Part shown: positions 19,202 to 28,395 of the stretch, one piece after another
How the letters are laid out: each line of letters begins with the position of its first letter
Numbering within the stretch: the stretch's first letter is position 1
Source of the DNA: Stentor roeselii
Lineage: Eukaryota > Ciliophora > Heterotrichea > Heterotrichida > Stentoridae
Reading direction: 5' to 3'
DNA: 64,000 nucleotides
NCBI GenBank assembly: GCA_006503475.1
Contig: RSEH01000051.1
Coordinates: 1 to 64,000, forward strand
The notes under the pieces: generated by a model
Told to the model about the DNA's origin: nothing
The model's input: the letters and a program-made list of their open reading frames with translations, nothing else
Database searches by the model: none
Program-made: the position numbers and the translations under genes

Positions 19202-20224
19202 TCAACGATCACCTTCCATTGAGACCAAATCAAAATCAATTTCAACTAAAGGACCCATTTTGGCGTTGATCAAGGGCAAACCATCATCCTTTTCAAAATT
19301 AACAGGCCAAATCTTCGAAGGGTCAAGTTCAAACGGCAGCAAGCCCATCGCTTTAAATGCAGAAGCGACTAACTCACTGCAAAAAAAATCTTCTTCTTGT
19401 CCAGCCTTTTTATTATTCTTTATAATCATCTTTTTTGCATTGAAAGCGAACTTTTTTCCCTTGGTTTCATTGATGAACTTCTGCAAGTCCATCAACATCG
19501 TATCAGTTCTTTCAAATTCAACCTTGCGATAAACGACTTGGCTGTAAAGGTCAAGCCAGTTCAATTCAAAGAACTGGTCCCAGTCAACCAAAGCTACTCC
19601 ATCCTGATTAGTAGCTTCGAAAATTGAGACTTTTCCTGAAGCATGACAAAGAATCATTGCTACATGATCAAATTGACTTCCAGCGATTTTCCTTTGAATC
19701 CTGGCACCCACATTTTTCGCTTGAAAAAGCATCAAATCAGCAGTATTTGCCGTACAAAGAAATTTCAAATTAGAGATTTTTTCGATTTTCCAGAAGTTTT
19801 CTTTACTTGCAATTGAATTCAAGATTTGGTCTCTTGGTGAATAAAGGTTGAGATTGATGCTAACACAAGTAAGCCACTTTTGTCTTTCTTCCTTGCTTCG
19901 AGTCTTGTAGAAGAACTGATGATGACAACTGTGAAACTCAAGAATAAATTTTTTTGTTCCGATAGTTTCAATGGTCCCTGTCAGTTGTTTGAAGTTGAAG
20001 ACTCCAGCAGGAGTCACGTCAGATTCATAAAGAAAATAACAGAGTTTTCCTTGCACCATTGTAAAAAATCGCCATTCCCAGTCTTTCATTCCATGAATCG
20101 GTTTGCGTCGAATCCAGCCTTTGATTTGTTCGAAGTCATCAGAAACCCAGGTCTCAGAAGCGCCTTCTGGAGGGTCGTTTAAGTCGCTTTGAAGAGCGAT
20201 TTCAATGGAGTAGTCGTCTATCAT
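19202..20224 (-). CDS. PH domain fused to a permuted papain-like (YiiX/C92) amidase
   Basis: This 340-residue protein begins with a PH domain (about residues 33-128; IKGWIRRKPIHGMKDWEWRF to KTRSKEERQKWLTCVSIN). It continues with a papain-like fold of the YiiX/C92 (NlpC/P60-superfamily) type. Typical marks are the entry strand ADLMLFQ, the catalytic-type His in SQFDHVAMIL, FEATNQDGV, and the Cys in DFFCSELVASAF. In the permuted arrangement His comes before Cys, as seen here. I infer a phosphoinositide-targeted hydrolase acting on lipids or amide bonds at a membrane; the substrate is unknown. It ends with TGA followed shortly by an in-frame TAA. Confidence 0.75.
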   Translation of the reverse strand: MIDDYSIEIALQSDLNDPPEGASETWVSDDFEQIKGWIRRKPIHGMKDWEWRFFTMVQGKLCYFLYESDVTPAGVFNFKQLTGTIETIGTKKFILEFHSCHHQFFYKTRSKEERQKWLTCVSINLNLYSPRDQILNSIASKENFWKIEKISNLKFLCTANTADLMLFQAKNVGARIQRKIAGSQFDHVAMILCHASGKVSIFEATNQDGVALVDWDQFFELNWLDLYSQVVYRKVEFERTDTMLMDLQKFINETKGKKFAFNAKKMIIKNNKKAGQEEDFFCSELVASAFKAMGLLPFELDPSKIWPVNFEKDDGLPLINAKMGPLVEIDFDLVSMEGDR

Positions 20225-20248
20225 TTATATAGAAAGGGAATCTAATGA

Positions 20249-20698
20249 TTAAATCTTAGGAATTTCTGCGGATTGGAATATCTTGAAATGTGTTCCAGTT
20301 GCTATCAGTTTTTCATTGTCTCTTACTATGAAGTTCATCTGGGCGAAAGGAGTTTTTTGTTTTACACAGCTGCAGGTGAAGTAGAGGTAATCTCCAGATA
20401 GCTTCGGGTTTATCATTGAAAGTTTTAAGTCTACTGATGTTGATTGTTTCGTTGAGAATATTAAGAGAATTGGAAGGGCTCCTGTATCGAATATGGAAAG
20501 TAAACAACCTGAGGATATTTCTCCAAGATGATTCAACCAGAGATTATTGAACTTCATCTTGAAAGTAAGAGTCACTTCATGTTGAACCTGCTCACATTTT
20601 AAATCTTCAAAACTATTTAAAGTCGTTGCTTCAAACGCACCTCTTTCGAAGAGAACACAAACATCTTTCAGATATTTTTCTATAAGATTGATATCCAT
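20249..20698 (-). CDS. Hotdog-fold thioesterase-like protein (tandem copy 1)
   Basis: This 149-residue protein has the layout of PaaI/THEM2-like acyl-CoA thioesterases. There is a helix region with a Gly-Glu-Ile-Ser-Ser-Gly turn (HLGEISSGCLLSIFDTGALP), then STSVDLKLSMINP, then strand pairs ending in a core beta-strand KLIATGTHFKIF. Such proteins hydrolyse acyl-CoA in the cytosol or organelles. The usual catalytic Asn/Asp region is degenerate, so activity is uncertain. It shares organisation, the SVDLK/SVELK motif and the C-terminal PKI with the next gene upstream, so the two are tandem paralogues about 100 bases apart. Confidence 0.7.
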   Translation of the reverse strand: MDINLIEKYLKDVCVLFERGAFEATTLNSFEDLKCEQVQHEVTLTFKMKFNNLWLNHLGEISSGCLLSIFDTGALPILLIFSTKQSTSVDLKLSMINPKLSGDYLYFTCSCVKQKTPFAQMNFIVRDNEKLIATGTHFKIFQSAEIPKI

Positions 20699-20797
20699 TA
20701 TTTGTAAATAAGGTGAAAATCTGACAGATTATTACAAAAGTAATTATTTGCTGTGCTTCGATTCTTAGAAAAATAAATTCAATTAACCAGTTATTAA

Positions 20798-21256
20798 CTA
20801 TATCTTCGGACTTTTATAGTCCTCTTTCAAGTAAATTTTATTATGACTGGCAACAGCGATCAATTTTTGACAGTCCCTGAGACTTACAAAGGTTTGAGTA
20901 ATCAAATCATGAGATTTATTGCAAACCAATTTTAAAAACAAGAACTCTCCAACAAAACTGCTATCAATCATGGAAACTTTCAACTCAACAGACGTGGCCA
21001 TACGATGACTGAAAATAAGATGCAAGAGTGGAGTGGCTTCATCTGCAATAGAAAGTACGAGTGCAGGTGTTAGTCTTCCGCTCCAATCCAGCCACTTGTC
21101 TAACACCCTGACCTGTGCATTGACTTCAATATGACTTCCCAGATCATCAATCCGAGTAAGTTCAATATTTTTATATATCTCCATTTCGATTGAATCCTTG
21201 ATAATCGATCCTAAAAGTATCAAGAATTTCTTCTTCAGTTCATCTAAGCTGATCAT
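20798..21256 (-). CDS. Hotdog-fold thioesterase-like protein (tandem copy 2)
   Basis: This 152-residue protein is a paralogue of the gene at 20249-20698. WLDWSGRLTPALVLSIADEA corresponds to WLNHLGEISSGCLLSIFDTG, ATSVELKVSMID to STSVDLKLSMIN, and KLIAVASHNKIY to KLIATGTHFKIF. The fold is that of the PaaI/THEM2 thioesterase group. The copies have diverged strongly, so the duplication is old. It lies 30 bases downstream of the MORN gene on the same strand. The substrate is unknown. Confidence 0.7.
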   Translation of the reverse strand: MISLDELKKKFLILLGSIIKDSIEMEIYKNIELTRIDDLGSHIEVNAQVRVLDKWLDWSGRLTPALVLSIADEATPLLHLIFSHRMATSVELKVSMIDSSFVGEFLFLKLVCNKSHDLITQTFVSLRDCQKLIAVASHNKIYLKEDYKSPKI

Positions 21257-21286
21257 TTATCATTAATTTACGCGACTATCAGAATA

Positions 21287-22123
21287 TTAAGATCTTCTCG
21301 TTTTTACTGTAATCACCTGGTCTGATCCCATAATTTTACCCTTCCCGTAAATGAATTCACCGTTTTTGAAGTACCCTGAAAGTCGACGGAAAAATGACCC
21401 GCTTTGTTTGGAATATCTGATCATGCCCTTCCCGTGTGACTTGAAGTTCTGCCATTGTCCTTCATATTTGCACCCGCTCTGTGCGTCGAATGATTTACCG
21501 TAAATCAAAGAGTCTGAGTCAAAGAGTCCTGAAACTCTCCAGGGTCCTTTTTCGAATTCGCCTGCGCCGTGTCTTAAGCCATTTCGGAATTGACCTTTGT
21601 AGAGGATTCCGTCTGAGTATTCCTCGCCGAAGCCGTGCTTTTTATTGTTTTTCCATCGTCCGATGTAATAATAAGTTTTGTCAACAAAGAATTGTCCAAA
21701 CCCAGAATACTTCCCTTTTTTAAACTTCCCGATATATGTCCCCTCTTTCTGACAGTCCAGATAACCAAGTCCTGAAGGAAATCCACACTTCCACTCTCCA
21801 TAGTACTTGTAATTCATTTCTGAAAACCAAATTCCCAGTCCAAAAGGCTGACCGTCTTTGATCTGCCCTGAATAAACGCCAGACCCAATTTTAAGACCAG
21901 TAGTAAAAGAGTACCCAATCTTCGGAATCAGTATTTTTCCTATTTTTTTAAATATTTGATTGAAAACCTGATCTTGCTGAGGATTTTTAGGACTCAGACA
22001 GTTACTTAAAACCACCACTGAAGGCAAGTTGTTCGCATGTCCATCACTCGCACTGATAAATGAACTGTTCAAAGATGACGAAAAATAAGAAATGTTGAGA
22101 GCAGGAACTACTTGGCCAGACAT
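21287..22123 (-). CDS. MORN-repeat protein, 278 residues
   Basis: After a Ser/Asn-rich N-terminal 90 residues, the protein consists of about seven MORN repeats (for example YYGEWKCGFPSGLGYL, YIGKFKKGKYSGFGQF, YIGRWKNNKKHGFGEEY, YKGQFRNGLRHGAGEF and YEGQWQNFKSHGKGMI). MORN repeats form an elongated beta-meander sheet that scaffolds membrane or cytoskeletal complexes, and they are very common in ciliate cortex and cilia. There is no kinase or other catalytic domain. It is transcribed divergently from the CNNM-like gene, with about 90 bases between the two start codons. Confidence 0.85.
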   Translation of the reverse strand: MSGQVVPALNISYFSSSLNSSFISASDGHANNLPSVVVLSNCLSPKNPQQDQVFNQIFKKIGKILIPKIGYSFTTGLKIGSGVYSGQIKDGQPFGLGIWFSEMNYKYYGEWKCGFPSGLGYLDCQKEGTYIGKFKKGKYSGFGQFFVDKTYYYIGRWKNNKKHGFGEEYSDGILYKGQFRNGLRHGAGEFEKGPWRVSGLFDSDSLIYGKSFDAQSGCKYEGQWQNFKSHGKGMIRYSKQSGSFFRRLSGYFKNGEFIYGKGKIMGSDQVITVKTRRS

Positions 22124-22214
22124 TTATTATCAATATTTACAGATACTATCTTTGGACAAAATTTAAAAAAAATTATGAAATGTAGGGTTTTGTGAGTTTA
22201 GATTATGTTGAAAA

Positions 22215-23399
22215 ATGAAAGTTGTCGTTCTCGCTTTTTGCATTTTAGAAACCTTAGCTGGAACTGATAACAGAGAAGCTTTTAAAGAGCTTCCTATTCA
22301 AGAATACATAATTTTTTCATTTGTTTGCATCTTTTTAGTTTTACTTGGAGGACTGATGTCAGGCTTAACAGTCGGTCTTCTCGGAATCGACGAAATTGCA
22401 TTAGAGCTTAAAATCACATCAGGTACCGAAGAAGAAAAGCGCGACGCTTTGAAAGTTCTTCACGTAGTAGAAAACCACCACCTCCTGCTAGTGACTCTTC
22501 TGCTGGCCAACGCAATTGCAATGGAAGCCCTTCCTTTATTCCTAGACACAATGTTCAACACCGAGATCTCAGTGATCATCTCAGTAACGTTCATCCTCGC
22601 CTTCGGTGAAGTGATTCCTCAGTCAGTATGCACCGGGCCTAATCAATTAAAAATCGCTTGCAAGTGCATTCCAATAGTGCGAGTTTTCATCATCATTCTC
22701 TACCCTTTGTCCTACCCGATAGCCAAACTGCTCGACAGGCTCTTGGGCGAAAAAGAAACAAAGAAAAAATTAGATGACCAACAATTAAGAACTTTCATCG
22801 GAATTCAGAAACTTGATGAAAATGACTCATCAGGACTTGATGTCTTTCAGATAAAAATGATGAATGGACTCATGGACCTCAGTCAATGGCCTGTTAATGA
22901 CTTGAAGGTACCCCTCGCACAGGTCCCTATGATTGAAAAAAATGATATCATTTCACAGGAACTTATCAAGAATGTCATGGCTTCTGACTTCTTGTTTGTT
23001 GTTGTTTTTGCATTGAAAAAAGCTAATGTTTGTGGAAGTTTCAGTGTTAAGAAAATCTTCGCTGCTCTTAAGGAAAAGACTTTTTTGGCTTCACAGTTTC
23101 AGCTGGAGGACTTTTTAGTTATCAATCAGTATAAAAACTGTTTAGATGCTCTTAAAATGATGACTTCTGCAGTCGTTGAAATGCTTTTTGTAGCTAATGA
23201 TAATGGTGAAGTAATCGGGGTTATCAGGAAAAGTGACGTGATGGATAAAGTCCTGCTTTCGCATAACCTCGGGGAAAAAAATGGAATAAATGAAATTTCA
23301 AACGCTTTGATCAGTGTCTTAGAACATCGTGAAAAACACTATCAATCGAGTTCCAAGACTGAAGTTGTTAAGCGTACTAAAAGAATAGTTTCACATTAA
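22215..23399 (+). CDS. CNNM/CorC-type metal transporter (DUF21 + CBS)
   Basis: This 394-residue membrane protein has a signal peptide (MKVVVLAFCILETLAG), then a DUF21 domain of three to four spans. The family core is visible: GGLMSGLTVGLLGIDEIALE, NHHLLLVTLLLANAIAMEAL and FGEVIPQSVCTG. A cytosolic CBS-pair region follows (VPLAQVPMIEKNDIIS and EVIGVIRKSDVMDK). CNNM proteins handle Mg2+ or other divalent cations at the plasma membrane or vacuole. The C-terminus ends shortly after the CBS region and no CNBH domain is evident, so it is shorter than animal CNNMs and similar to many protist members. Confidence 0.88.
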   Translation: MKVVVLAFCILETLAGTDNREAFKELPIQEYIIFSFVCIFLVLLGGLMSGLTVGLLGIDEIALELKITSGTEEEKRDALKVLHVVENHHLLLVTLLLANAIAMEALPLFLDTMFNTEISVIISVTFILAFGEVIPQSVCTGPNQLKIACKCIPIVRVFIIILYPLSYPIAKLLDRLLGEKETKKKLDDQQLRTFIGIQKLDENDSSGLDVFQIKMMNGLMDLSQWPVNDLKVPLAQVPMIEKNDIISQELIKNVMASDFLFVVVFALKKANVCGSFSVKKIFAALKEKTFLASQFQLEDFLVINQYKNCLDALKMMTSAVVEMLFVANDNGEVIGVIRKSDVMDKVLLSHNLGEKNGINEISNALISVLEHREKHYQSSSKTEVVKRTKRIVSH

Positions 23400-23632
23400 T
23401 AAATAAAATGACTGAAAACTTAAACTCAAAAACCAAAAAAATTCAAAATTTTTCAAGTTCTTAACTTCCAAGCTCTTAAACCATTCCAAATTAAAATTTC
23501 GATGAAACCCTTTAAACCACATAAAACTTAAAATTTTCCAAAGAAAACTCTTCAATTTTTCCGCTTTGGATTCATTTTTACCTAGTATCCGTTTTTCCAA
23601 AGACCTCTCATCAGGTCAACTTATAATAATTA

Positions 23633-25429
23633 ATGGCCGAGAAAGGAGTCGACATCGCATGGAAGGACTTCGAAGTAGTCCGTCCGCTGTCAAATGCAGA
23701 GAAAAAGCAACGTGAAAAGGACGGGAAGCCCTTAGACCCTATCCGAGTGCTAGATCCGTTTTCAGGTGTAATAAAAAAGGGGACTTTTACTACCATTCTA
23801 GGCTCATCAGGCTCAGGCAAGACAACTTTTCTTAATTTTCTGTCAAACCGTCTTCATTTCTTAGATGGTCTCGAATACAAAGGCGAAGTTTTCATTAACG
23901 GAATGAACCGAATTGAGCTCGACTACAACTCAGTCGCGGGTTACGTCATGCAAGAAGAAGTTCTTTTAGAGTTCTTGAAAGTCAGAGAAACTCTTGAGTT
24001 CAGCGCATCTTTTAAAATGTCTAAAAAAAAGGCAGAGAAAAGAGCGACAGAAGTCATTGGTCAACTTGGTCTGAAAAGCTGTGAAGATAGTTTAGTTGGC
24101 GGTATTTTCCATAAGGGAATTTCAGGAGGTGAGAAAAAAAGACTGGCTATTGGAGTAGAACTACTTGTTGACCCTTCAATACTATTTTTAGATGAACCTA
24201 CGACAGGTCTTGACTCATTTAACGCTGAGAACTTGATTGAATTGCTGAATAAGTTGAAATTAGAAACAGGAATTACTATAATTGCAACGATTCACCAGCC
24301 GAACTCGTACATGTACCACAATTTCGATAGAATGCTGCTCTTAGGAGGTTCTGTCGTCGTTTATCACGGAGAAGCGAAGAAGGCTTTAGGGTATTTTTAT
24401 GATCTTGGCTTTGAGTGTCCGGAATACAGCAACCCTGCCGAGTTTTTACTTGAACTTCTCACGAATACTGGAGACAAATACGAGGAAAACATTGCAAAGT
24501 TGAAAGCAGCTGCTCAAAAGGAAGAACTTGTGATAGAATCACATCCATTACCTGAGTTATTCAAACGAGAGCCAATCGGTTTTTTTAAACAAACAGGGAT
24601 TTTGGTGTATCGATCATCATTAAATATCACCAGGAATGTCAAGGCGATTATGTACAAAGTTATTGCAAATATTTGCTTTTTGTTACTAGTCATGGCGGCT
24701 TATTTCCAGGTTTGCGACGAGGATGACCTTACTTCAATCACTGACCGGGCAGGAGTGATTTTCATCATTCTGGTCTACATGGCCTTTATTGGCGTTAACA
24801 GCACAACAAGTCTTTCCACTGATAAAGCCTTGTTCATCAGAGAGCAGGCAAGTCACACATACGGTCCACTCGCCTTTTACATGAGCAAACTCTTGTTCGA
24901 CATTCCCTTCGACGAGATCATCGTGGCTGTCATGTCAGTTCTTCTTTACCTCGTCATCGGACTTGACCTTGAAGCAGGAAAACTCTTTTTCTTTTCCCTT
25001 GTTATTCTCATTCTTGACTTCACTACTCGAGGATGGGGAAACTTTTTATTGATTTCTTTGCCAAACTTAGAAGCGGCTTCAGCAGCGACTCCTTTTATTG
25101 TGATTATTCAGCTTTTATTTGCAGGAGTCTTTATTAATTACGATAGCATTCCTGATTACTTGAAATGGCTTGAGTACTCCTCAATGTTCAAGTACTCCTG
25201 GAGTGCTTGCATGATTAACGAACTTGATGATTGGGATGAAGACCATTGGGATGGTTGTGATACTGGCGAGGAATACGAGCAAAGCGACATGTGTGACCCT
25301 CTTGACTTTTACAGTATCGAGATTGACAAGTGGGACAATGTGTTGATCCTTCTTCTTATCGCTTCAATCACTCACTTCTTGTCATATGTGGTACTCGCCA
25401 TCATTGCTCAGAAGTACCGAGTGAAGTAG
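23633..25429 (+). CDS. ABCG-type half transporter
   Basis: This 598-residue ABC transporter has the nucleotide-binding domain first and membrane domain second, the ABCG (White/Scarlet) order. Motifs: Walker A GSSGSGKTTFLNFL, Q-loop YVMQEE, signature ISGGEKKRLAIG, Walker B ILFLDEPTTGLDS, and H-loop ATIHQPNSYMYHNFD. The C-terminal half has about six spans, including FIVIIQLLFAGVFINYDSIP, typical of ABC2_membrane. An acidic, Cys-bearing loop (DDWDEDHWDGCDTGEEY) precedes the last span. Such half transporters dimerise and export lipids, sterols or pigments; the substrate here is not indicated. The 230-base gap before it is A/C-rich on the plus strand. Confidence 0.93.
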   Translation: MAEKGVDIAWKDFEVVRPLSNAEKKQREKDGKPLDPIRVLDPFSGVIKKGTFTTILGSSGSGKTTFLNFLSNRLHFLDGLEYKGEVFINGMNRIELDYNSVAGYVMQEEVLLEFLKVRETLEFSASFKMSKKKAEKRATEVIGQLGLKSCEDSLVGGIFHKGISGGEKKRLAIGVELLVDPSILFLDEPTTGLDSFNAENLIELLNKLKLETGITIIATIHQPNSYMYHNFDRMLLLGGSVVVYHGEAKKALGYFYDLGFECPEYSNPAEFLLELLTNTGDKYEENIAKLKAAAQKEELVIESHPLPELFKREPIGFFKQTGILVYRSSLNITRNVKAIMYKVIANICFLLLVMAAYFQVCDEDDLTSITDRAGVIFIILVYMAFIGVNSTTSLSTDKALFIREQASHTYGPLAFYMSKLLFDIPFDEIIVAVMSVLLYLVIGLDLEAGKLFFFSLVILILDFTTRGWGNFLLISLPNLEAASAATPFIVIIQLLFAGVFINYDSIPDYLKWLEYSSMFKYSWSACMINELDDWDEDHWDGCDTGEEYEQSDMCDPLDFYSIEIDKWDNVLILLLIASITHFLSYVVLAIIAQKYRVK

Positions 25430-25448
25430 AGATAGATAGATTAATTAA

Positions 25449-27194
25449 CTATGCAAAAAAGCGAGACATGGAAGGATAAGTCATTTTCCACCCCTGATGG
25501 TCTTCTTGAGTCACTACTTCTTTCACCTTCGTGAATGACGACACGCTGACCACCCACATCTTAGAACTCGCTTCTTTCGGCTTGGTGAATAAGTAAAGAC
25601 AGTCAGGACTCAATGCCAGGTCCTTCAACTCACCGCCGGTGTACTTCAAGCTGCCTATTTGAATACCTGAAGCGACTTCCCAGAAAAGCAAAAGATTATC
25701 CCCTGCGAAAGTCACCATTAACACCTGGTTACTATCAAAAGTGCACAGCTTTATCACGTCTGTATGGCCTGGAAAACAAAGAATTTCTTTGAAACTTTCA
25801 AGACTCCAGCAGCGAATCGACCTGTCAGCGGAAACACTCAGCAAAGTCCCTCGGGTGTCCATGAAAATTGAACCGTTCACGAAACGTGTGTGACCTGAAA
25901 GCTTTCCGATTTGCTTTAAGGATGAAAGAGAGATTATTGAGATTAAGCCGTCAATTGTACAGGCAGAGAGAAGGGAAAAGTTTGAACTTTGGGATAAGCT
26001 TGTTATTTCTTTTTGGCTTATTTCTAGCTTGTGGATTTGATCTTGTTGGAATAAGCTCCAGATTCGAATTGTTCCGTCTTCTGAGGAGGAGGCGATTTGG
26101 TCTGGATCTGGAAGGCTTAAAACGCTTGTCACTTTTTTGGTGTGTCCTCGGAAGGTTTGCTCTAGGGAACAGGTGTAGATGTTGAATACTCGAACTGTTG
26201 TGTCGGATGATCCTGAGATTACTTTTGTGTAGTCTTTAGCGAAGTTTACGGCCATGACAGTCTGTTCATTTCCCACCAAAATCCAAGGACTACTTCCATA
26301 TTCATACAATCTATGAACAGCAATAGTTTTATCCTTCGACCCACTTAACAAGATAAGATTATCCAGCGACAAAGCAAGTGAAGTGACCAAATCTTCCTGT
26401 CCAGGCAAGTCCCTAATTTTCTTTCCATTACCCAGATCCCACATCTGAACCTTTCCATCAACAGTGCAAGAAACAACAAAGCTATTATCACTGCTGATGA
26501 CCACAGAGTTGACAATAGACCCACATTCACTGATAGTCCTCAAAAGTTTAAGTGGCTCAGTCAACCAAATTTTAATTGACTTGTCATTTCCTCCAGTGAC
26601 GACAATTCTTTCATCACGACTGATGCTTATCGAGTTAATGCCTCCTGTATGGCTCATGACGTTCAACCCCAAGTCAATCATCATCTTAAAAGCATTATTT
26701 TGACTCATTAGTCCTGAGTTGACAGTGAAAGGCGAAATTTTAAAAGATGTAAGAAGATCCTGAAAATTTCTGTCAAGTGCTGGACATTCAGCGCTTATTT
26801 GAGGTAAAGGGTTAGATATGTAGTAATCAAGTCGAGCTTTTTCATTTTCTGAGAATTGTCGAGTTTTTAGAAGTGTAGTGCAAAGTTTTAGCTCTTCGTT
26901 CAAGGAGGATAAAGAAATTTTCAATGCTGCTTCTAGCTTTGAAATGTAAGTTTTTACTAGCTTTGAAAGCTGATATGAGTAGTCGTTTAAAGACTTCATA
27001 CGGGTCAGCAATGTCGTGTAGTAGGACTGTGTCAACGTTGGACTATTGGCTTGAATTGCTTGGAAAGGTGTTAAGTTTGCTATTGAGATAGGATATCGCA
27101 TCGGGTCTACTACTGTCCCTGAAGCTGAAAAATTCATGTCACAAATGCATTCGTTGTAAAACCTTTTACAATACGAGCAATTATTCTGAGACAT
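25449..27194 (-). CDS. WD40-repeat protein with an N-terminal Cys cluster
   Basis: This 581-residue protein begins with a compact Cys cluster (CSYCKRFYNECICDM) that may bind zinc, then a helical/coiled section (about residues 50-150). A WD40 propeller fills the rest. At least seven repeats are visible (SHTGGINSISISRDERIVVT, SDNSFVVSCTVDGKVQMWDL, RGHTKKVTSVLSLPDPDQIA, SGHTRFVNGSIFMDTRGTLL and others, with SIKIWL, TIRIWSL and SIRCWSL blade ends). It probably acts as a protein-binding scaffold; no catalytic domain is present. Many such Cys-start WD40 proteins seem typical of heterotrichs, and the damaged ORF at 1447 has a similar start. It is convergent with the ABCG gene, 19 bases away. Confidence 0.85.
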   Translation of the reverse strand: MSQNNCSYCKRFYNECICDMNFSASGTVVDPMRYPISIANLTPFQAIQANSPTLTQSYYTTLLTRMKSLNDYSYQLSKLVKTYISKLEAALKISLSSLNEELKLCTTLLKTRQFSENEKARLDYYISNPLPQISAECPALDRNFQDLLTSFKISPFTVNSGLMSQNNAFKMMIDLGLNVMSHTGGINSISISRDERIVVTGGNDKSIKIWLTEPLKLLRTISECGSIVNSVVISSDNSFVVSCTVDGKVQMWDLGNGKKIRDLPGQEDLVTSLALSLDNLILLSGSKDKTIAVHRLYEYGSSPWILVGNEQTVMAVNFAKDYTKVISGSSDTTVRVFNIYTCSLEQTFRGHTKKVTSVLSLPDPDQIASSSEDGTIRIWSLFQQDQIHKLEISQKEITSLSQSSNFSLLSACTIDGLISIISLSSLKQIGKLSGHTRFVNGSIFMDTRGTLLSVSADRSIRCWSLESFKEILCFPGHTDVIKLCTFDSNQVLMVTFAGDNLLLFWEVASGIQIGSLKYTGGELKDLALSPDCLYLFTKPKEASSKMWVVSVSSFTKVKEVVTQEDHQGWKMTYPSMSRFFA

Positions 27195-27298
27195 TTTTAT
27201 AAAAGATTGTAGAACTCTAAATATTAAGTTTAAATGTTAATTATTTCACTATCTAAATATACCTGAATAACACCCTATCTTTCATCTTAAGTAATCTA

Positions 27299-27901
27299 TT
27301 AATTTTCTCCTAAAAACCTCTTCCACAAGTTCTTTATCGTCGACTTGATCGTGTCATCCTCCCAAAACGAAGCATAAGAAATAACTCCACTAGACACAGA
27401 AAACAAAAGAACCTGAAAAAAAGGCACCGTCTTCGTCAATCCTCTTCTTTTCAGGTACTTCCAAAAAGCATCAAAAAACCGCGGCATGACATAAAGCGAG
27501 AAGTCACTGATCTTAGCAGCACTTTCAATAAAAGTAGCAGGAATAACTCCAAGCGAAGCCAAGACCATAGCCCAGCTATCAGCGCGGTTCATATAAGTGA
27601 CGTAAGCACAAATAGTGATTTTTGCAAATAAAACCATTCCAGTCAAGACACCGGCAGACCTGATCGAAGCCTTTGCGACTGAAATCAAAGTTTTCAGAGG
27701 TTGTCGAAGCCATGACTTGAATCGAAAGAGACTAGAAACGACATTTAAAGGAACATAAAGTTTGAGACTAAAAAGAACACTATGCACCAGACACTTAAGC
27801 CAATAAGTCCAACATTGCCCGACATGCAGATTTTCACAGTTTATCTTAAACAACCCGTTCGCTACTTGGATGAGCTGCTCGTCAGTCAAAGGCTTTGCCA
27901 T
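27299..27901 (-). CDS. TMEM135-like membrane protein
   Basis: This 200-residue protein has a Cys-containing start (CENLHVGQCW) and several hydrophobic segments. Its C-terminal part, SLYVMPRFFDAFWKYLKRRG followed by PFFQVLLFSVSSGVISYA and a final KRFLG, resembles the C-terminal region of TMEM135 (SLYLLPRALDSLW-type), a peroxisomal/mitochondrial membrane protein linked to lipid metabolism and organelle dynamics. It is much shorter than animal TMEM135, corresponding to roughly its C-terminal half. It starts 10 bases after the glutaredoxin stop, on the same strand. The family call rests on reading a limited motif. Confidence 0.55.
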   Translation of the reverse strand: MAKPLTDEQLIQVANGLFKINCENLHVGQCWTYWLKCLVHSVLFSLKLYVPLNVVSSLFRFKSWLRQPLKTLISVAKASIRSAGVLTGMVLFAKITICAYVTYMNRADSWAMVLASLGVIPATFIESAAKISDFSLYVMPRFFDAFWKYLKRRGLTKTVPFFQVLLFSVSSGVISYASFWEDDTIKSTIKNLWKRFLGEN

Positions 27902-27911
27902 TTATTCAAGA

Positions 27912-28241
27912 CTAGTTAAAAGGAACGTTCGCTTCTCGTAGTTTTGCCTGGACTGAGCCGTTTGATAGTCCACTTTGCAAGTCTGAATTACCACCCACGT
28001 GTTTCCCTCCGATGAAGATGTTTGGAACTGTCTCCTGGCCGGTCAACTCGAAGAGGTGGGTCATTATTTGGTCACCGTTCGGCATCGTGTCGAGGTCGTA
28101 GATCACGGCAGTGATACCCATTTTCTTTAGGGTCTCTTTCGCACGCACGCAGTATGGACAGTGCACCCAGGAGTAAACTAGGACTGGAGTGGAATTTATT
28201 TGTTGGATAAGGTATGCGTGGTTCGGGTTTGATGAGTCCAT
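27912..28241 (-). CDS. Dithiol glutaredoxin (CPYC)
   Basis: This 109-residue single-domain glutaredoxin has the active site WVHCPYCVRAKETLKKMG, the cis-proline glutathione-binding motif TVPNIFIGGKHVGG and the following SDLQ. It reduces protein disulfides and glutathionylated proteins with electrons from glutathione in the cytosol or an organelle. There is no clear targeting sequence. The length is standard for class I glutaredoxins. It lies in the same strand run as a thioredoxin reductase gene about 1 kb upstream, giving a loose redox neighbourhood; co-regulation is not shown. Confidence 0.93.
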   Translation of the reverse strand: MDSSNPNHAYLIQQINSTPVLVYSWVHCPYCVRAKETLKKMGITAVIYDLDTMPNGDQIMTHLFELTGQETVPNIFIGGKHVGGNSDLQSGLSNGSVQAKLREANVPFN

Positions 28242-28395
28242 TTATTAGGGGATAATTGAATGTGCGCTTTTGGACCGGCCAAGCAGGTTATACCTGGAGA
28301 TGTGTTAAGTTTAAAGCAGAGGCTATAACTTGACCGTCTACCAGGATACCATAATTAAATTATATCCATTTACATCAAGTATATTCTAATCACCA

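Noticed and set aside
5518-20224. TGA read as tryptophan across the whole window (Blepharisma-type code)
   Set aside because: TGA ends several genes cleanly (for example at 5518, 16064, 19202, 35845, 51883), and in-frame extension adds only a few residues before TAA/TAG. Only the tract at 1-1190 and the TrxR Sec codon have sense-like TGA.
28242-28395. Small RNA gene between glutaredoxin and ARF-like genes
   Set aside because: The stretch is less AT-rich and contains short inverted bits, but has no tRNA TTCGA box, snRNA motif or stable fold visible by eye.
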